DNA of 64,000 nucleotides. Source: Candidatus Melainabacteria bacterium. Lineage in GTDB: Bacteria; Cyanobacteriota; Vampirovibrionia; 2-02-FULL-35-15. The DNA lies in NCBI GenBank assembly GCA_016201905.1, contig JACQBQ010000014.1, forward strand, positions 1-64,000, written 5' to 3'. The notes under the pieces are model-generated. The model did not search any database. It worked only from the letters and a program-made list of their open reading frames with translations, and was not told where the DNA came from. This document shows, piece after piece, positions 24,976 to 34,308 of this stretch; the stretch's first letter is position 1; every line of letters starts with the position of its first letter. The position numbers and the translations under genes are program-made.

Positions 24976-27446
24976 GTGAAGCATTTCAGGAAGGTATGAA
25001 AGAAGGAAAGATTCGGCAAGCTGATGAAAAGTTTAAGCCTGCACAATTAAAGGACTTTGAAAAGTCAGGACTAAGAGAAGAAACTGTTAGAAAAGCCGGC
25101 TACAGGTCACAAGAGGACGGCTGGGAAGTACCAATTACTAATCCAGATACTAAAGAAGCTTACTACTACAGAACAAGACTTGATAAACCGATAAAAACAA
25201 AAGATGCTAAAGGTAAGGAAAAAGAAATAAGATATTTAACTCCTGCTGGTTGTGAACCACACTTATATTTCAGCTTACAGACAGACAATTGGTCAGAGGT
25301 GTTTTCAATTCCTACAATTCCATTACTGCTTACAGAAGGTGAAAAGAAAGCAGATAAAGCAATTCAGGAAGGCTTTATTGCTGTTGCTGTATCAGGGGTA
25401 TGGTGTTGGTCAGAAAACCATGAACCAATAGATGACTTAAAACGCATTTGCACAAAGAACAGATTAATTCCTATTCTCTTTGATTCAGATTACAAAGATA
25501 AACCACAAGTACAAAAAGCAATTAAAAAACTTATGGAAGCTATAAAAAGCTTTGGTGCTATTCCTGTTGACTGTTCATTACCTGGACCAGAAAAAGGGTT
25601 AGATGACTTTCTCGTAGCAAGAGGCAAAGAAGCCCTGAAAAAACACATTCATGACTGTATTAAAGCATTTATTCCTTCTTATGAAAAAGAAAAATATTAT
25701 TTACAGGAAGCTATTAAATACTTATCCGGTGATGTTATAAGAAATAACTTTTTACCGGCAGTAAATAAAGCTGGCTTAGTAGGTGAAGAAAAAAATGCAG
25801 TAATCTGCTATGTAGCAGCTTGTTCAAGGTGCAGTAAGGATATGAATGGTTCACTACATGCTACGCTGCTTGGTCCTTCTGCTGGTGGAAAATCTTCAAT
25901 TGCTGAAAAAGTATGCGAACATTTTATAACCGAAAAATATTTTAAGGAACGGGCAAGTTTTACAGCAGCAGCATTTTATCGAGGTGAAGAAAACTCACTT
26001 AAATACAAATGTATTCTAATTTCAGAAGTTACGTACTTAGACCAGGAACAGGAAGATATTAGTGCATTACTCCGTACATTAAAAACAAGAGGTAAAGCAG
26101 AAAGAGAAGTAGTAACTAAAAAAGGTGGAGAACTTGTTACGGTAGTTTTAAAAGCTGAAGGTCCATGTAGCTTTATAGGTACGACTACTTCCTTTGCTGG
26201 CAAAGATGAAGATGTAAACAGAGATATTTTTACTGCACCAGATGATTCAATGGAACAAACACAAAGGATAAGGAGTATAAAAAATCAGAAGCTTATTAAA
26301 TATAATCCAGGACTAGATAAGTGGATACTGGAAAATAAAAATACTCAGGAAACGGTACAAGACCTGTTAATTAAACATATTCCTGTATTTGTTGAGATTC
26401 CTTATGCAAATAGAATTAACTATCCGGACAGAGAAGAACGGGCAAGGCGTGACGGTGACAAAATTGACAAAGCATTACAAGCTATTTCTCACATAAACAT
26501 GCTGAACCGAAAAATAAAGCTGCTTGACGCAAAGTCAATAATTGAAGATATTAAAAAGTTTGTACAAGAATACAATTTTAAAACTTTCGATTCACATGCT
26601 GTTCTTTCGATTCAAAACCTAGAATTAAGCCACGACTCTAAAGAAAAACAAACAATTAACAATCAAAACAACTGTACTTCTGAAGTTCAAGAATTAAAAG
26701 ATAATTACGAAGTTGTAGTCGGACTTGACGGAGAACACGTAGTAATTGACAGTCCGGATTCATTTTTAAATTACGGAATACTTGAGGAGTTTGCATACAG
26801 AAGGAAATATAATTTTGTTCTTGTATCTGATGAAAGAGACTTTAGCCTTTTACAGCAATACTTTGGACCTTCAATAGAAGCTTCTTATAACGAACTTGGT
26901 CATAACCTAACAAGATATTACAGGGTTCTTGTTAAAGAAGCTGAAAGAACTGATGACTACGAGTTTACCGCAAGTAGGTTTGCAAAGTTAGTAAAGCAGA
27001 GTGATACCTGGACAAGAAAAATATTAAACCAGCTTGCAGAAAAAGACTTTGCTGAATTACTTAATCCTGGCAAAAAACCTCTTAAGTTCAAAATAAATAA
27101 AAATAAATTATCTGATTCATTTGACACAGAACCAAACTTCAAAGAATACAGGCTTTATTTAAAAGAGCCAGGTGAAAATCCGGAACCTTGTTGTTTTGAT
27201 TCTGAATATTGCAGAATTACAAGGCAATTCTTTATAAAACCAAAGAATGAAATCAAAACAACTGAACTTAAATCCGAACTTCCGAATGTACCGATTGAAT
27301 CTGTAATGCAGCAGCAGGAGATTGCTAATAGCAAAGAATTGCACCTGGAAATAACTCAGCTTGGAGTTTTTAAACCTAGAATACCAGAACAAAGTTTGGT
27401 TGAGAAAGTGAGGGAAATAAATGTCGTTAAGCCAGTACAAAATTAA
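24972..27446 (+). CDS. DUF3854/Toprim-like domain fused to P-loop ATPase (replication-type protein)
   Basis: An 824-aa protein. The N-terminal third matches the DUF3854 pattern: LLTEGEKKADKA (E122) and ILFDSD (D171, D173) give the acidic Toprim-like triad, ending with LDDFLVARG (about 210-218). A second domain has a Walker A loop GPSAGGKSS at 301-309, with ILISEVTYLD further on as a possible Walker B. The last 200 residues are less conserved-looking and may bind DNA. Toprim plus P-loop suggests a primase/helicase-like role in plasmid replication, as in phage primase-helicases, but no helicase signature is certain. It overlaps both neighbouring genes. Confidence 0.75.
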   Translation: MSEAFQEGMKEGKIRQADEKFKPAQLKDFEKSGLREETVRKAGYRSQEDGWEVPITNPDTKEAYYYRTRLDKPIKTKDAKGKEKEIRYLTPAGCEPHLYFSLQTDNWSEVFSIPTIPLLLTEGEKKADKAIQEGFIAVAVSGVWCWSENHEPIDDLKRICTKNRLIPILFDSDYKDKPQVQKAIKKLMEAIKSFGAIPVDCSLPGPEKGLDDFLVARGKEALKKHIHDCIKAFIPSYEKEKYYLQEAIKYLSGDVIRNNFLPAVNKAGLVGEEKNAVICYVAACSRCSKDMNGSLHATLLGPSAGGKSSIAEKVCEHFITEKYFKERASFTAAAFYRGEENSLKYKCILISEVTYLDQEQEDISALLRTLKTRGKAEREVVTKKGGELVTVVLKAEGPCSFIGTTTSFAGKDEDVNRDIFTAPDDSMEQTQRIRSIKNQKLIKYNPGLDKWILENKNTQETVQDLLIKHIPVFVEIPYANRINYPDREERARRDGDKIDKALQAISHINMLNRKIKLLDAKSIIEDIKKFVQEYNFKTFDSHAVLSIQNLELSHDSKEKQTINNQNNCTSEVQELKDNYEVVVGLDGEHVVIDSPDSFLNYGILEEFAYRRKYNFVLVSDERDFSLLQQYFGPSIEASYNELGHNLTRYYRVLVKEAERTDDYEFTASRFAKLVKQSDTWTRKILNQLAEKDFAELLNPGKKPLKFKINKNKLSDSFDTEPNFKEYRLYLKEPGENPEPCCFDSEYCRITRQFFIKPKNEIKTTELKSELPNVPIESVMQQQEIANSKELHLEITQLGVFKPRIPEQSLVEKVREINVVKPVQN

Positions 27447-27855
27447 AGAGTTAGAGTTTTTAGCTTCAGGACTAAAGCTTGAGCCGGATACTCTTGTTGA
27501 AGCATTAATTTCTTTAGGCTTTAAAGAACCAAAGCAAAAAGAAGTTGTAGTAGAAGAAGTTAAAAAGCTAACACCAGAAGAAAAAGTAGAAGCAATTGAA
27601 GAAGAAGCTTTAAATAAAGGCTGGACTTATGCACAGCTTTGGACTACTACTACCAATTCTGATTACAGCAAAAAAGGATTAGTTTATTTTGTAACAGACA
27701 GTACAACTATTGGAGAAGTTACAGAGAAGCATATTGTTTTGCTTCACGAGAGGCCTGTAGGAGTTCCAGTTATCAACAATTTCTACAACATGCTTGTAGA
27801 GCAGCCTTGGGTTACAAAAGTTACGACAGAAGAAAACAAGGGGGTATGCCAATAA
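27421..27855 (+). CDS. Hypothetical protein of the element, 144 aa
   Basis: Unrecognised. It starts at an ATG 26 bp inside the end of the preceding gene, so its translation is coupled. The N-terminal 35 residues are helical; residues 36-62 are very rich in K, E and V (probably a coiled linker); a more globular part with conserved-looking tryptophans (GWTYAQLW, EQPWVTKV) follows. No catalytic motif is seen. Cytoplasmic by appearance. Confidence 0.6.
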   Translation: MSLSQYKIKELEFLASGLKLEPDTLVEALISLGFKEPKQKEVVVEEVKKLTPEEKVEAIEEEALNKGWTYAQLWTTTTNSDYSKKGLVYFVTDSTTIGEVTEKHIVLLHERPVGVPVINNFYNMLVEQPWVTKVTTEENKGVCQ

Positions 27856-27863
27856 CTTAAGTT

Positions 27864-28229
27864 ATGAAATGTAAGTTTATAAAAGATGATACAACCTTGT
27901 GCAACGCAAATGCTATGAGTGATAGTAAGTATTGTTACCTACATAATCCAGATATTTCAGAAGAAGAAAAATTAAATGCACAGATAAAAGGTGGCAAGGG
28001 AAATACGATAAAAATTACTGAGCCGCTTGAACCTGTTGCTGTAGAAAAAGTAGAAGATATAGTAAAACTTCTGGCTGACACTATAAACAGAGTAAGGTCT
28101 GGTGAAATGGAAATAAAAGTAGCTAACTGTATTGGTTATTTAAGCGGTCACCTTACAAAGGCACTTGAAATTGCAGAATTAGAAAAAAGAATTGAAGTTG
28201 TAGAAAGGGTGGTTTTAAACAGAAAATGA
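27864..28229 (+). CDS. Small protein with N-terminal Cys/His zinc-knuckle pattern, 121 aa
   Basis: The first 30 residues read CKF-x7-LCNANAMSDSKYCYLHNP, with three cysteines and one histidine placed as in short zinc-binding motifs of phage and plasmid proteins. The rest is helical with a coiled C-terminus. Zinc binding is inferred from the pattern. The stop overlaps the next ATG (ATGA). Function unknown. Confidence 0.6.
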   Translation: MKCKFIKDDTTLCNANAMSDSKYCYLHNPDISEEEKLNAQIKGGKGNTIKITEPLEPVAVEKVEDIVKLLADTINRVRSGEMEIKVANCIGYLSGHLTKALEIAELEKRIEVVERVVLNRK

Positions 28230-29095
28230 AAGATATTACACAAGTAGTAAAAAACGGTAATTTAACAGCAAAGGAACGGGCTTTGGTCTATATTAATGCT
28301 GAGATTGAAAAGGACAAGACTGGCAAAGAAGTTCTTACAGCAGAGGATATAAAAGCAATTAAAAATCCAAAGGCTTTTATAAACGATTCATATATTGATA
28401 CCTACAACAACCATATAGAAACTTGGCGAGCAGTTATTGTTTTAGGAATTGACGCACAAATACTTTTTTCAAAAGCAACATTAGTATTTCAAGGGTTACT
28501 TGTTACAGCTTCATTTATTGCTAAAAGTACTGTTTATAGTCTTAAGCTAGAGGAGTTTGTAAAAAACATTGAAAGTTCTGATGAAACAATTAAAGAAAAA
28601 GCAGATGTTTATTTTGAATTATCATATCGTTTTATTGACGACTTGAAACCGTTTACAGTTGTTAACGGCAAAAATAAATCTAGCAGTAAAAGTAAATTAA
28701 AAGTTATTGAGCTGTCAGAATCTTCTAAAAAAGCAGTTTACATTCAAAGGGAATATTTCATTGCATTTTATGAGGCTTTGCTTACATACCAGGATATTCT
28801 GAAAAAAGTTTCCAAAGCATTAGATACTGACGTTTGTTACAAGGTCAACGAATACATAAAAGCTTTGAAGGAAAACGCAAAAAATTACAACAAAATAATT
28901 GATATGGTGTTAGTTGATTACCATACTGACAAAAATGCACATGATGAAAAGTTGCAGGTACAGGATAAAACATTTAAAACACGAGAGGACGTATATTTAG
29001 ACTTAGAAGATTTAAAAGTAAATCAAAAGGTGTTTGAAGAAAATATTGGATATTTTGAACAATTTTTAGGTAAAGGGTTTTGGGAAGGTAATTAA
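28226..29095 (+). CDS. Hypothetical protein of the element, 289 aa
   Basis: No family recognised. It is almost wholly helical, rich in Lys, Glu and Tyr, with one mildly hydrophobic stretch (about 70-108) that may be a buried helix rather than a membrane segment. No catalytic or nucleotide-binding motif is visible. It is coupled to the upstream zinc-knuckle gene by a 4-bp overlap and followed 15 bp later by the MerR-type gene, so it belongs to the element's operon. Partitioning or structural roles would be guesses. Confidence 0.6.
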   Translation: MKDITQVVKNGNLTAKERALVYINAEIEKDKTGKEVLTAEDIKAIKNPKAFINDSYIDTYNNHIETWRAVIVLGIDAQILFSKATLVFQGLLVTASFIAKSTVYSLKLEEFVKNIESSDETIKEKADVYFELSYRFIDDLKPFTVVNGKNKSSSKSKLKVIELSESSKKAVYIQREYFIAFYEALLTYQDILKKVSKALDTDVCYKVNEYIKALKENAKNYNKIIDMVLVDYHTDKNAHDEKLQVQDKTFKTREDVYLDLEDLKVNQKVFEENIGYFEQFLGKGFWEGN

Positions 29096-29110
29096 AAAAG
29101 GAGAAAAAAT

Positions 29111-29302
29111 ATGAATGAATTAGAAGATAAAAAATTAATTAAAGTGAAAGAAGCTTCAGAGTTACTGGACATTAATCCAGCTACACTAAGACGCTGGGAT
29201 AAGCTAGGTAAGCTTCTGGCCAAAAGACACCCGATAAACAATTACAGGGTTTATAATGTAAAGGATATACAAGCTTTGAAGGAAAAAATAAATGCAAAAT
29301 AA
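29111..29302 (+). CDS. MerR/excisionase-type helix-turn-helix protein
   Basis: A 63-aa single-domain DNA-binding protein: IKVKEASELLDINPATLRR is the MerR-type helix-turn-helix, followed by WDKLGKL and the wing region NNYRVYN. The same domain forms the N-terminus of IS607-type serine transposases. Here it is a separate small gene overlapping the serine recombinase by 11 bp, so it could act as a directionality factor or as the recombinase's DNA-binding partner. A good AAGGAG site precedes the ATG. Confidence 0.85.
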   Translation: MNELEDKKLIKVKEASELLDINPATLRRWDKLGKLLAKRHPINNYRVYNVKDIQALKEKINAK

Positions 29303-30770
29303 AGCTGTGGCGTACGCAAGAGTTAGTTCAAGAGAACAGCAAGAGGAAGGTTTTAGTATACCTTCGCAATTGAAACTTGTAAGAGAATACGCTGATAAAA
29401 ATAAATTGAACCTTATAAAAGAGTTTGCTGAAGCTGAAACTGCAAAAAAGGCTGGCAGAACAGAGTTCAATAAAATGCTTTTATTCTTAAAAGAGAATCC
29501 TGATATAAAAATTGTTGTTGTAGAAAAGACCGACCGTCTTTATCGCAACTTCAAGGACTATATAATTTTGGAAGATTATGACCTTCAGATTCATTTAGTA
29601 AAAGAAAATCAAATACTAAGTAAAGATAGCAAGTCACATGAAAAGTTTATACATGGAATTAAAGTTTTAATGGCTAAAAATTACAGTGATAATCTGTCTG
29701 AAGAAGTAAAAAAAGGGAAGCAGGAAAAAGTTGAGCAAGGCGGTTACCCGTATATTGCACCGCTTGGTTATCAGAATACTGTAATTTCTGTCAATGATAA
29801 AAAGAAAGAAAATGGAATTGTACCTAAACCAGAGGAAGCAAGATTAGTCCGGGCTTTGTTTGAGCTTTATGCTACAGGGAATTATTCGCTTTTTACATTA
29901 CGTAAAAAAGTTATAGAAGAAGGATTAACTGCTTGTTTAAAAACTAAAAAAATACCTACAAGTTCAATTGCACGGGTGCTTCAATCACCGGTATATTACG
30001 GTGCTATTCCATACAAAGGGAAAATATATTCAGGCAACCATGAGCTGATTATAAGCAAAGAACTTTTTGATAAAGTGCAGGACATTTTAACTGGTAAAGG
30101 AAAGAAAAAAGGAAAAGCAAGAAGAAGTTTTCCTTATACAGGACTTATGGTTTGTGGGGGCTGTGGATTATCCATTACAGCAGAGAAGAAAAAAGGTAAA
30201 TATGTTTATTACCATTGCACAAATTACAAAAGAAATTGTAATAAAAAGAGTATTAAAGAAGAAAAAGTTGAAATTAAGTTTGCAGAATTGTTAAATGGAA
30301 TGCACATGGACGGTGAAAGATTGGAATGGCTTAAAGAAGGACTTAAATTAAGTCATGAAGAAGAAGCTGGTTACAGAGAAGAAATGATTGCTTCACTTGA
30401 AAGAGAATGTAAAACTATAAGAGAAAGAATTGACAAAGCTTATATTGATAAAATTGACGGGAAAATATCCGAAGCTTTTTGGTTACAAAATAATGAAAAG
30501 TGGGAGAAGCAGGAAATAGATTTAATAAAAGCTATCGAACTTCATAAAGAAGCAAATAAAAACTACATGAATGCAGGAATTACGCTGGTAGAAGCTGCAC
30601 AAAGAGCTTATAATAATTTTCTTGAAAGAAATGTTGAAGAAAAACGTGAACTTTTAGATTTCATGCTATCGAACTCAGTGCTAACAGGCCAAAACCTAGT
30701 CAGTACGCTGAAAGAACCATTTTCTTATTCTGCTGAATGTGTAAAAACTGGAAACATTCGGAGACGGTGA
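29292..30770 (+). CDS. Large serine recombinase (integrase of the element)
   Basis: A 492-aa site-specific recombinase. The N-terminal resolvase domain has YARVSSREQ with catalytic Ser at about S12; the 'recombinase' domain (about 155-270) follows, then a zinc-ribbon (CGGCG ... YYHC ... RNC, about 285-320) and a coiled-coil C-terminal region. Large serine recombinases integrate and excise phages and mobile islands at short attachment sites. The last four codons and the TGA stop coincide with the 3' end of tRNA-Ser, so the gene end lies across the element-chromosome junction. The length is complete. Confidence 0.95.
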   Translation: MQNKAVAYARVSSREQQEEGFSIPSQLKLVREYADKNKLNLIKEFAEAETAKKAGRTEFNKMLLFLKENPDIKIVVVEKTDRLYRNFKDYIILEDYDLQIHLVKENQILSKDSKSHEKFIHGIKVLMAKNYSDNLSEEVKKGKQEKVEQGGYPYIAPLGYQNTVISVNDKKKENGIVPKPEEARLVRALFELYATGNYSLFTLRKKVIEEGLTACLKTKKIPTSSIARVLQSPVYYGAIPYKGKIYSGNHELIISKELFDKVQDILTGKGKKKGKARRSFPYTGLMVCGGCGLSITAEKKKGKYVYYHCTNYKRNCNKKSIKEEKVEIKFAELLNGMHMDGERLEWLKEGLKLSHEEEAGYREEMIASLERECKTIRERIDKAYIDKIDGKISEAFWLQNNEKWEKQEIDLIKAIELHKEANKNYMNAGITLVEAAQRAYNNFLERNVEEKRELLDFMLSNSVLTGQNLVSTLKEPFSYSAECVKTGNIRRR

Positions 30771-30846
30771 GATTCGAACTCACGTGACAGTTGCCCGTCA
30801 AACTGATTTCGAGTCAGTCCCGTTACGACCACTTCGGTACGTCTCC
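30759..30846 (-). tRNA. tRNA-Ser (anticodon CGA)
   Basis: On the minus strand an 88-nt cloverleaf with a long variable arm forms: acceptor GGAGACG/CGTCTCC, anticodon loop CTCGAAA giving CGA, and T-arm AGTTCGAATCT. The 3' end overlaps the last 12 bp of the serine recombinase gene on the other strand, making this the likely integration target of the element to its left. Confidence 0.95.
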
Positions 30847-30872
30847 ATGGTATTTTATTGTAAACTATTACT

Positions 30873-31382
30873 GTGCAAACTAGTGAATTAAAGCAAATTA
30901 TTAAAAACATAAAGCTTCTTATTCTAGATGTAGATGGGGTTTTAACGGATGGCTCACTCTTTTATGGGAAAGATGGCGAAGCATTGAAAAGATTTAATGT
31001 ACGCGATGGTCAAGGAATAAAACTTGCTCAGGCATATAGTCTAGAAATCGGGATAATTAGTGCTCGTGAATGTGAAATTGTAAAAAACAGATTTAATGAA
31101 CTTGGTGTTAAACATATTTATCAGCACTGTTATGATAAAGCAAAAAAAATTAAAGAATTATCTAGTGAATTAAACATTGCTTTAGAAAACATTGCTTATA
31201 TTGGTGATGATATTTTAGATGTTCCACCACTTGAAATAGTTGGTTTGCCAATATGTCCAAAAGATGCTCATCCATCAGCATTATTAAAAGCAAAACTTAT
31301 TACAGAATCAAAAGGTGGAAATGGCTGTGTAAGGGAAATTATTGATTTGGTCTTGAAAGAGCAGGGGAAGATACAAATCTAG
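30873..31382 (+). CDS. kdsC: 3-deoxy-D-manno-octulosonate 8-phosphate phosphatase (KdsC-like HAD)
   Basis: A 169-aa HAD phosphatase. DVDGVLTDG near residues 19-27 has the DxD nucleophile pair in the form typical of KdsC/KDO8P phosphatase, and GDDILDVP (about 110-117) is motif IV. The small uncapped size matches the tetrameric KdsC family. It would supply KDO for LPS, in keeping with LptC/LptA-like genes at 42-44 kb. It starts at GTG 30873, just beyond tRNA-Ser. The stop overlaps that of alr on the opposite strand. Confidence 0.88.
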   Translation: MQTSELKQIIKNIKLLILDVDGVLTDGSLFYGKDGEALKRFNVRDGQGIKLAQAYSLEIGIISARECEIVKNRFNELGVKHIYQHCYDKAKKIKELSSELNIALENIAYIGDDILDVPPLEIVGLPICPKDAHPSALLKAKLITESKGGNGCVREIIDLVLKEQGKIQI

Positions 31383-32479
31383 TCCCTTGTGTACACTCTA
31401 GGTAATCTCATTCTTAGACGACATATTAATTCATATGTAATAGTATTTAATTTTTCTGCCCAGTCAGAAATAAGAAGTTTTTTATCTATTAAAGTAATTA
31501 CATCTCCAACTTTTGCATCTTTAATCTCAGAGATATCAAACATCATTTGATCCATTGTTATGTTACCGACTTGGTTGATTTTAACTTCATTATATAAAGC
31601 GTGAATCCTATTAGAAAGATTTCTGTCAACACCATCAGCATAGCCAATTGGTACTGTAGCTATTAAGCTGTCTTTTTTTGCTCTCCATGTTCTGCTATAG
31701 CTTACTGACTCATCTTTTAAAACTTTATGGATTTCAGTAATTCTCCCTTTTAAGGAAATTAGTGGCTCAAGAAAATTAAACTCTTGTCCGTAAAGTGCTA
31801 TTCCAATTCTTACCAAGTCATATCTGAACTCTGGATAGTTAATAGTTGCATAACTGTTTGCAATGTGCTTTTGAACATGAATATCATTGAGGTCTTTTAT
31901 TACTTGATCAAACCTTTCTTTTTGAACTTTAGAAAAATCATAATTGCTTGCATCTGACAGATGAGAAAATATCCCATCTAGTTTTAGTTTTTTTGAATTT
32001 CTAATTCTTTCAATTACACTACTTGCTTCAGCTGGGCTTATTCCTAGCCTGTTCATGCCAGTATCAATTTTTACTTGTACTGATATTTCGTTTTCTACGG
32101 TTTTGTTAAAATCTTCAATTTGTTTTAATTGATCGACTGAATAAATTGTTATTGATAACTCATTTGTATAACAGCTTTCAAATGACCAAAAAGGAGTTGC
32201 ACCTAATATTAAAATTGGAACTTTAATTCCTGCTTTACGAAGAGCAATACCTTCGTCTACAGTAGCTACTCCGAAAGAATATACTTTTAAACTCTGTAAT
32301 ACCGGTGCAATAGCTGTTGCGCCATGTCCATAGGCATCTGCTTTTACAACTGCCATTATATTGGTTTTTAATAATTCTTTTAGCTTCTTAAAATTTCTTT
32401 CCAGTGCTGACAAGTTAATTTCAACCCAGGCATCTCTTTGGGTAGATGTTATAGATTGAGTTCTGTGAGTTACTGTCAT
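31379..32479 (-). CDS. alr: Alanine racemase
   Basis: A 366-aa PLP enzyme making D-alanine for peptidoglycan. The PLP lysine is K46 in AVVKADAYGHG. The C-terminal domain has the SYSRTW ... VPIGYADG segment that supplies the catalytic tyrosine region. Normal length with an ATG at 32479. It is convergent with kdsC; the two stop codons overlap (CTAG). Confidence 0.96.
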   Translation of the reverse strand: MTVTHRTQSITSTQRDAWVEINLSALERNFKKLKELLKTNIMAVVKADAYGHGATAIAPVLQSLKVYSFGVATVDEGIALRKAGIKVPILILGATPFWSFESCYTNELSITIYSVDQLKQIEDFNKTVENEISVQVKIDTGMNRLGISPAEASSVIERIRNSKKLKLDGIFSHLSDASNYDFSKVQKERFDQVIKDLNDIHVQKHIANSYATINYPEFRYDLVRIGIALYGQEFNFLEPLISLKGRITEIHKVLKDESVSYSRTWRAKKDSLIATVPIGYADGVDRNLSNRIHALYNEVKINQVGNITMDQMMFDISEIKDAKVGDVITLIDKKLLISDWAEKLNTITYELICRLRMRLPRVYTRD

Positions 32480-32539
32480 TTGTTATATACTAGCATTTTT
32501 ACATTGGTATGCTACTAAGATTAGGAATGGACTATTTGT

Positions 32540-32634
32540 GTCATTGCGAGGAGCGATAGCGACGAAGTAATCCCAATTGCTTTTTTGAAAGTCGATCGGG
32601 ATTGCTTCGCCCACTGAGGTGGGCTCGCAATGAC
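32540..32634. repeat. Interspersed palindromic repeat (GTCATTGCGAG ... CTCGCAATGAC)
   Basis: A 95-bp element with perfect 11-bp terminal inverted repeats GTCATTGCGAG/CTCGCAATGAC and longer imperfect complementarity inside (GCGACGAAGTAATCCC with GGGATTGCTTCGC). This belongs to a widely scattered class of non-coding palindromic repeats in bacterial genomes. It lies between alr and purH, divergent genes, so it sits in their shared promoter region. Confidence 0.85.
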
Positions 32635-32704
32635 GTATTACCTTTGAAAAATTGTTAGTAAGTTATAATTAATTGGTCTTTTGAAAATAGTGAACTGCAA
32701 GAAA

Positions 32705-34270
32705 ATGAAAAAATTAGCCTTAATAAGTGTTTATAAAAAAGATGGAATTGTTGATTTTGCAAGTCAACTGACTGAAAAATATAATTATGAAATTCTTTCA
32801 ACTGGTGGTACTGCCGAGCTCTTAAGAAAGAGTAATATACCTGTTACTGAAGTTAGTGAGTTAACTAATTATCCTGAAATGTTGGAAGGCAGAGTGAAGA
32901 CTTTACACCCTGTTGTTCATGCGGGTCTCTTAGCAAGGCGCGATAAGCCAGAACATATGCAAACCATTGCTAAGCATAAAATAAGACCTATTGATTTGGT
33001 GGTTATAAATCTTTATCCATTTGAAGAAGTCTCTTCAAAACCAAATGTTTCACTTGAAGAAGTAATTGAAAATATAGACATAGGTGGACCTTCAATGATT
33101 CGCAGTGCTGCAAAAAACTACCCAGCAGTAACTGTAATTTGTGATCCTTTTGAATATTCATTGTTATTCAAAGAATTCTCAGAGAATAGTGGACAGACAA
33201 CTTTAAGTTTTAGAGAAAAACAAGCAGCAAAAGCATTTGAAAGAACAAGCTCTTATGATATGGCAATTACAAATTTTCTTTCAAACTGTCATAAGCATTC
33301 TGCAAATGGTGCAAAAGGATTTTTCCCGGATAATATAAGTCTAAATTTAAAATTACAACGAGTCCTTCGCTATGGTGAAAATCCCCACCAGAAAGCAGCG
33401 TTGTATCTTCCTTTGAATTCTAAAGCAGGCTTGGCAAATGCTCAGCTTCTACAGGGCAAAGAACTTTCATTTAACAATTATTTAGATCTAGAGTCAGCTT
33501 GGAATATAGCATCAGAGTTTAATATTCAGACACCAGTAGCTGTTATAGTCAAACACAATAATCCATGCGGTGTAGCAATTGCACCTGATTTGTGCCATGC
33601 ATATGCTGAAGCATTTAATGCGGACTCAGTAAGTGCATTTGGTGGTATTGTTGCATTTAATGGCAGGGTAGAAGCTAATCTTGCAGATGAACTTACAAAA
33701 ATATTTCTTGAAGCAGTAATTGCACCAGATTACTCTACTGAAGCCATTGAATTATTTAAACGAAAACCTAATCTAAGAGTTTTAAGGATTACACCAGCAA
33801 CCAGTCAAATAAACGGACTGGATATTAAAAGCATAGGACAGGGATTTTTAATTCAGGACATTAATGAAAAAACACTGGAACAGGAAAATCTAAAAATAGT
33901 TACCAAGAAAAAACCTACAGAAGAACAAGTTTTAGATTTAATTTTTGCATGGAAAGTTTGCAAGCATGTAAAATCTAATGCAATTGTTGTTGCTAAAGAA
34001 GGAAAGACAATAGGAATTGGTGCTGGGCAGTCAAACAGAGTTGCCTCTGTAGAGATTGCACTTAATCAGGCAAATTACAATGCTAAAGATGCAGTCTTAG
34101 CATCTGATGCTTTTTTCCCCTTTAAAGATAGTATAGAAATTGCAGCTTCTGCAAAAATATCAGCAATCATTCAGCCAGGCGGTAGTATAAAAGACCAGGA
34201 AGTTATTGATGCTTGTGATAAATATGGAATTGCAATGATGTTTACTGGTATGAGACACTTTAGGCATTAG
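32705..34270 (+). CDS. purH: Bifunctional AICAR formyltransferase / IMP cyclohydrolase
   Basis: A 521-aa enzyme performing the last two steps of IMP synthesis. The N-terminal cyclohydrolase domain shows STGGTAELL and [15 protein letters not shown]; the C-terminal transformylase domain has [11 protein letters not shown] and [10 protein letters not shown], and ends with [10 protein letters not shown] start at the ATG at 32705 because [10 protein letters not shown] is the usual N-terminus; an in-frame TTG lies at 32681. glyQ follows 38 bp later on the same strand. Confidence 0.96.
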   Translation: MKKLALISVYKKDGIVDFASQLTEKYNYEILSTGGTAELLRKSNIPVTEVSELTNYPEMLEGRVKTLHPVVHAGLLARRDKPEHMQTIAKHKIRPIDLVVINLYPFEEVSSKPNVSLEEVIENIDIGGPSMIRSAAKNYPAVTVICDPFEYSLLFKEFSENSGQTTLSFREKQAAKAFERTSSYDMAITNFLSNCHKHSANGAKGFFPDNISLNLKLQRVLRYGENPHQKAALYLPLNSKAGLANAQLLQGKELSFNNYLDLESAWNIASEFNIQTPVAVIVKHNNPCGVAIAPDLCHAYAEAFNADSVSAFGGIVAFNGRVEANLADELTKIFLEAVIAPDYSTEAIELFKRKPNLRVLRITPATSQINGLDIKSIGQGFLIQDINEKTLEQENLKIVTKKKPTEEQVLDLIFAWKVCKHVKSNAIVVAKEGKTIGIGAGQSNRVASVEIALNQANYNAKDAVLASDAFFPFKDSIEIAASAKISAIIQPGGSIKDQEVIDACDKYGIAMMFTGMRHFRH

Positions 34271-34308
34271 CTTTTGTAGTTGATTTTCAAAATGATATCA
34301 TTTCTAAT

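Larger units (their letters stand above)
22536..30770 (+). mobile_element. Integrated plasmid-like element with serine recombinase at tRNA-Ser
   Basis: Gene content is that of a small replicon: candidate initiator, iteron-like repeats, Toprim-like/P-loop replication-type protein, small unknown genes, MerR-type DNA-binding protein and large serine recombinase, nearly all co-oriented and overlapping. The right end is fixed at tRNA-Ser: the recombinase stop lies 12 bp inside the tRNA 3' end. The left end is uncertain; I found no copy of the tRNA 3' end between 21.4 and 24 kb by eye, so whether the transglutaminase-like and ORF6N genes belong is open. No conjugation or capsid gene is visible. Confidence 0.75.

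Noticed and set aside
29111-30770. IS607-type insertion sequence
   Set aside because: The MerR-type domain is a separate gene and the recombinase is a large serine type with recombinase and zinc-ribbon domains; no TnpB gene is present.
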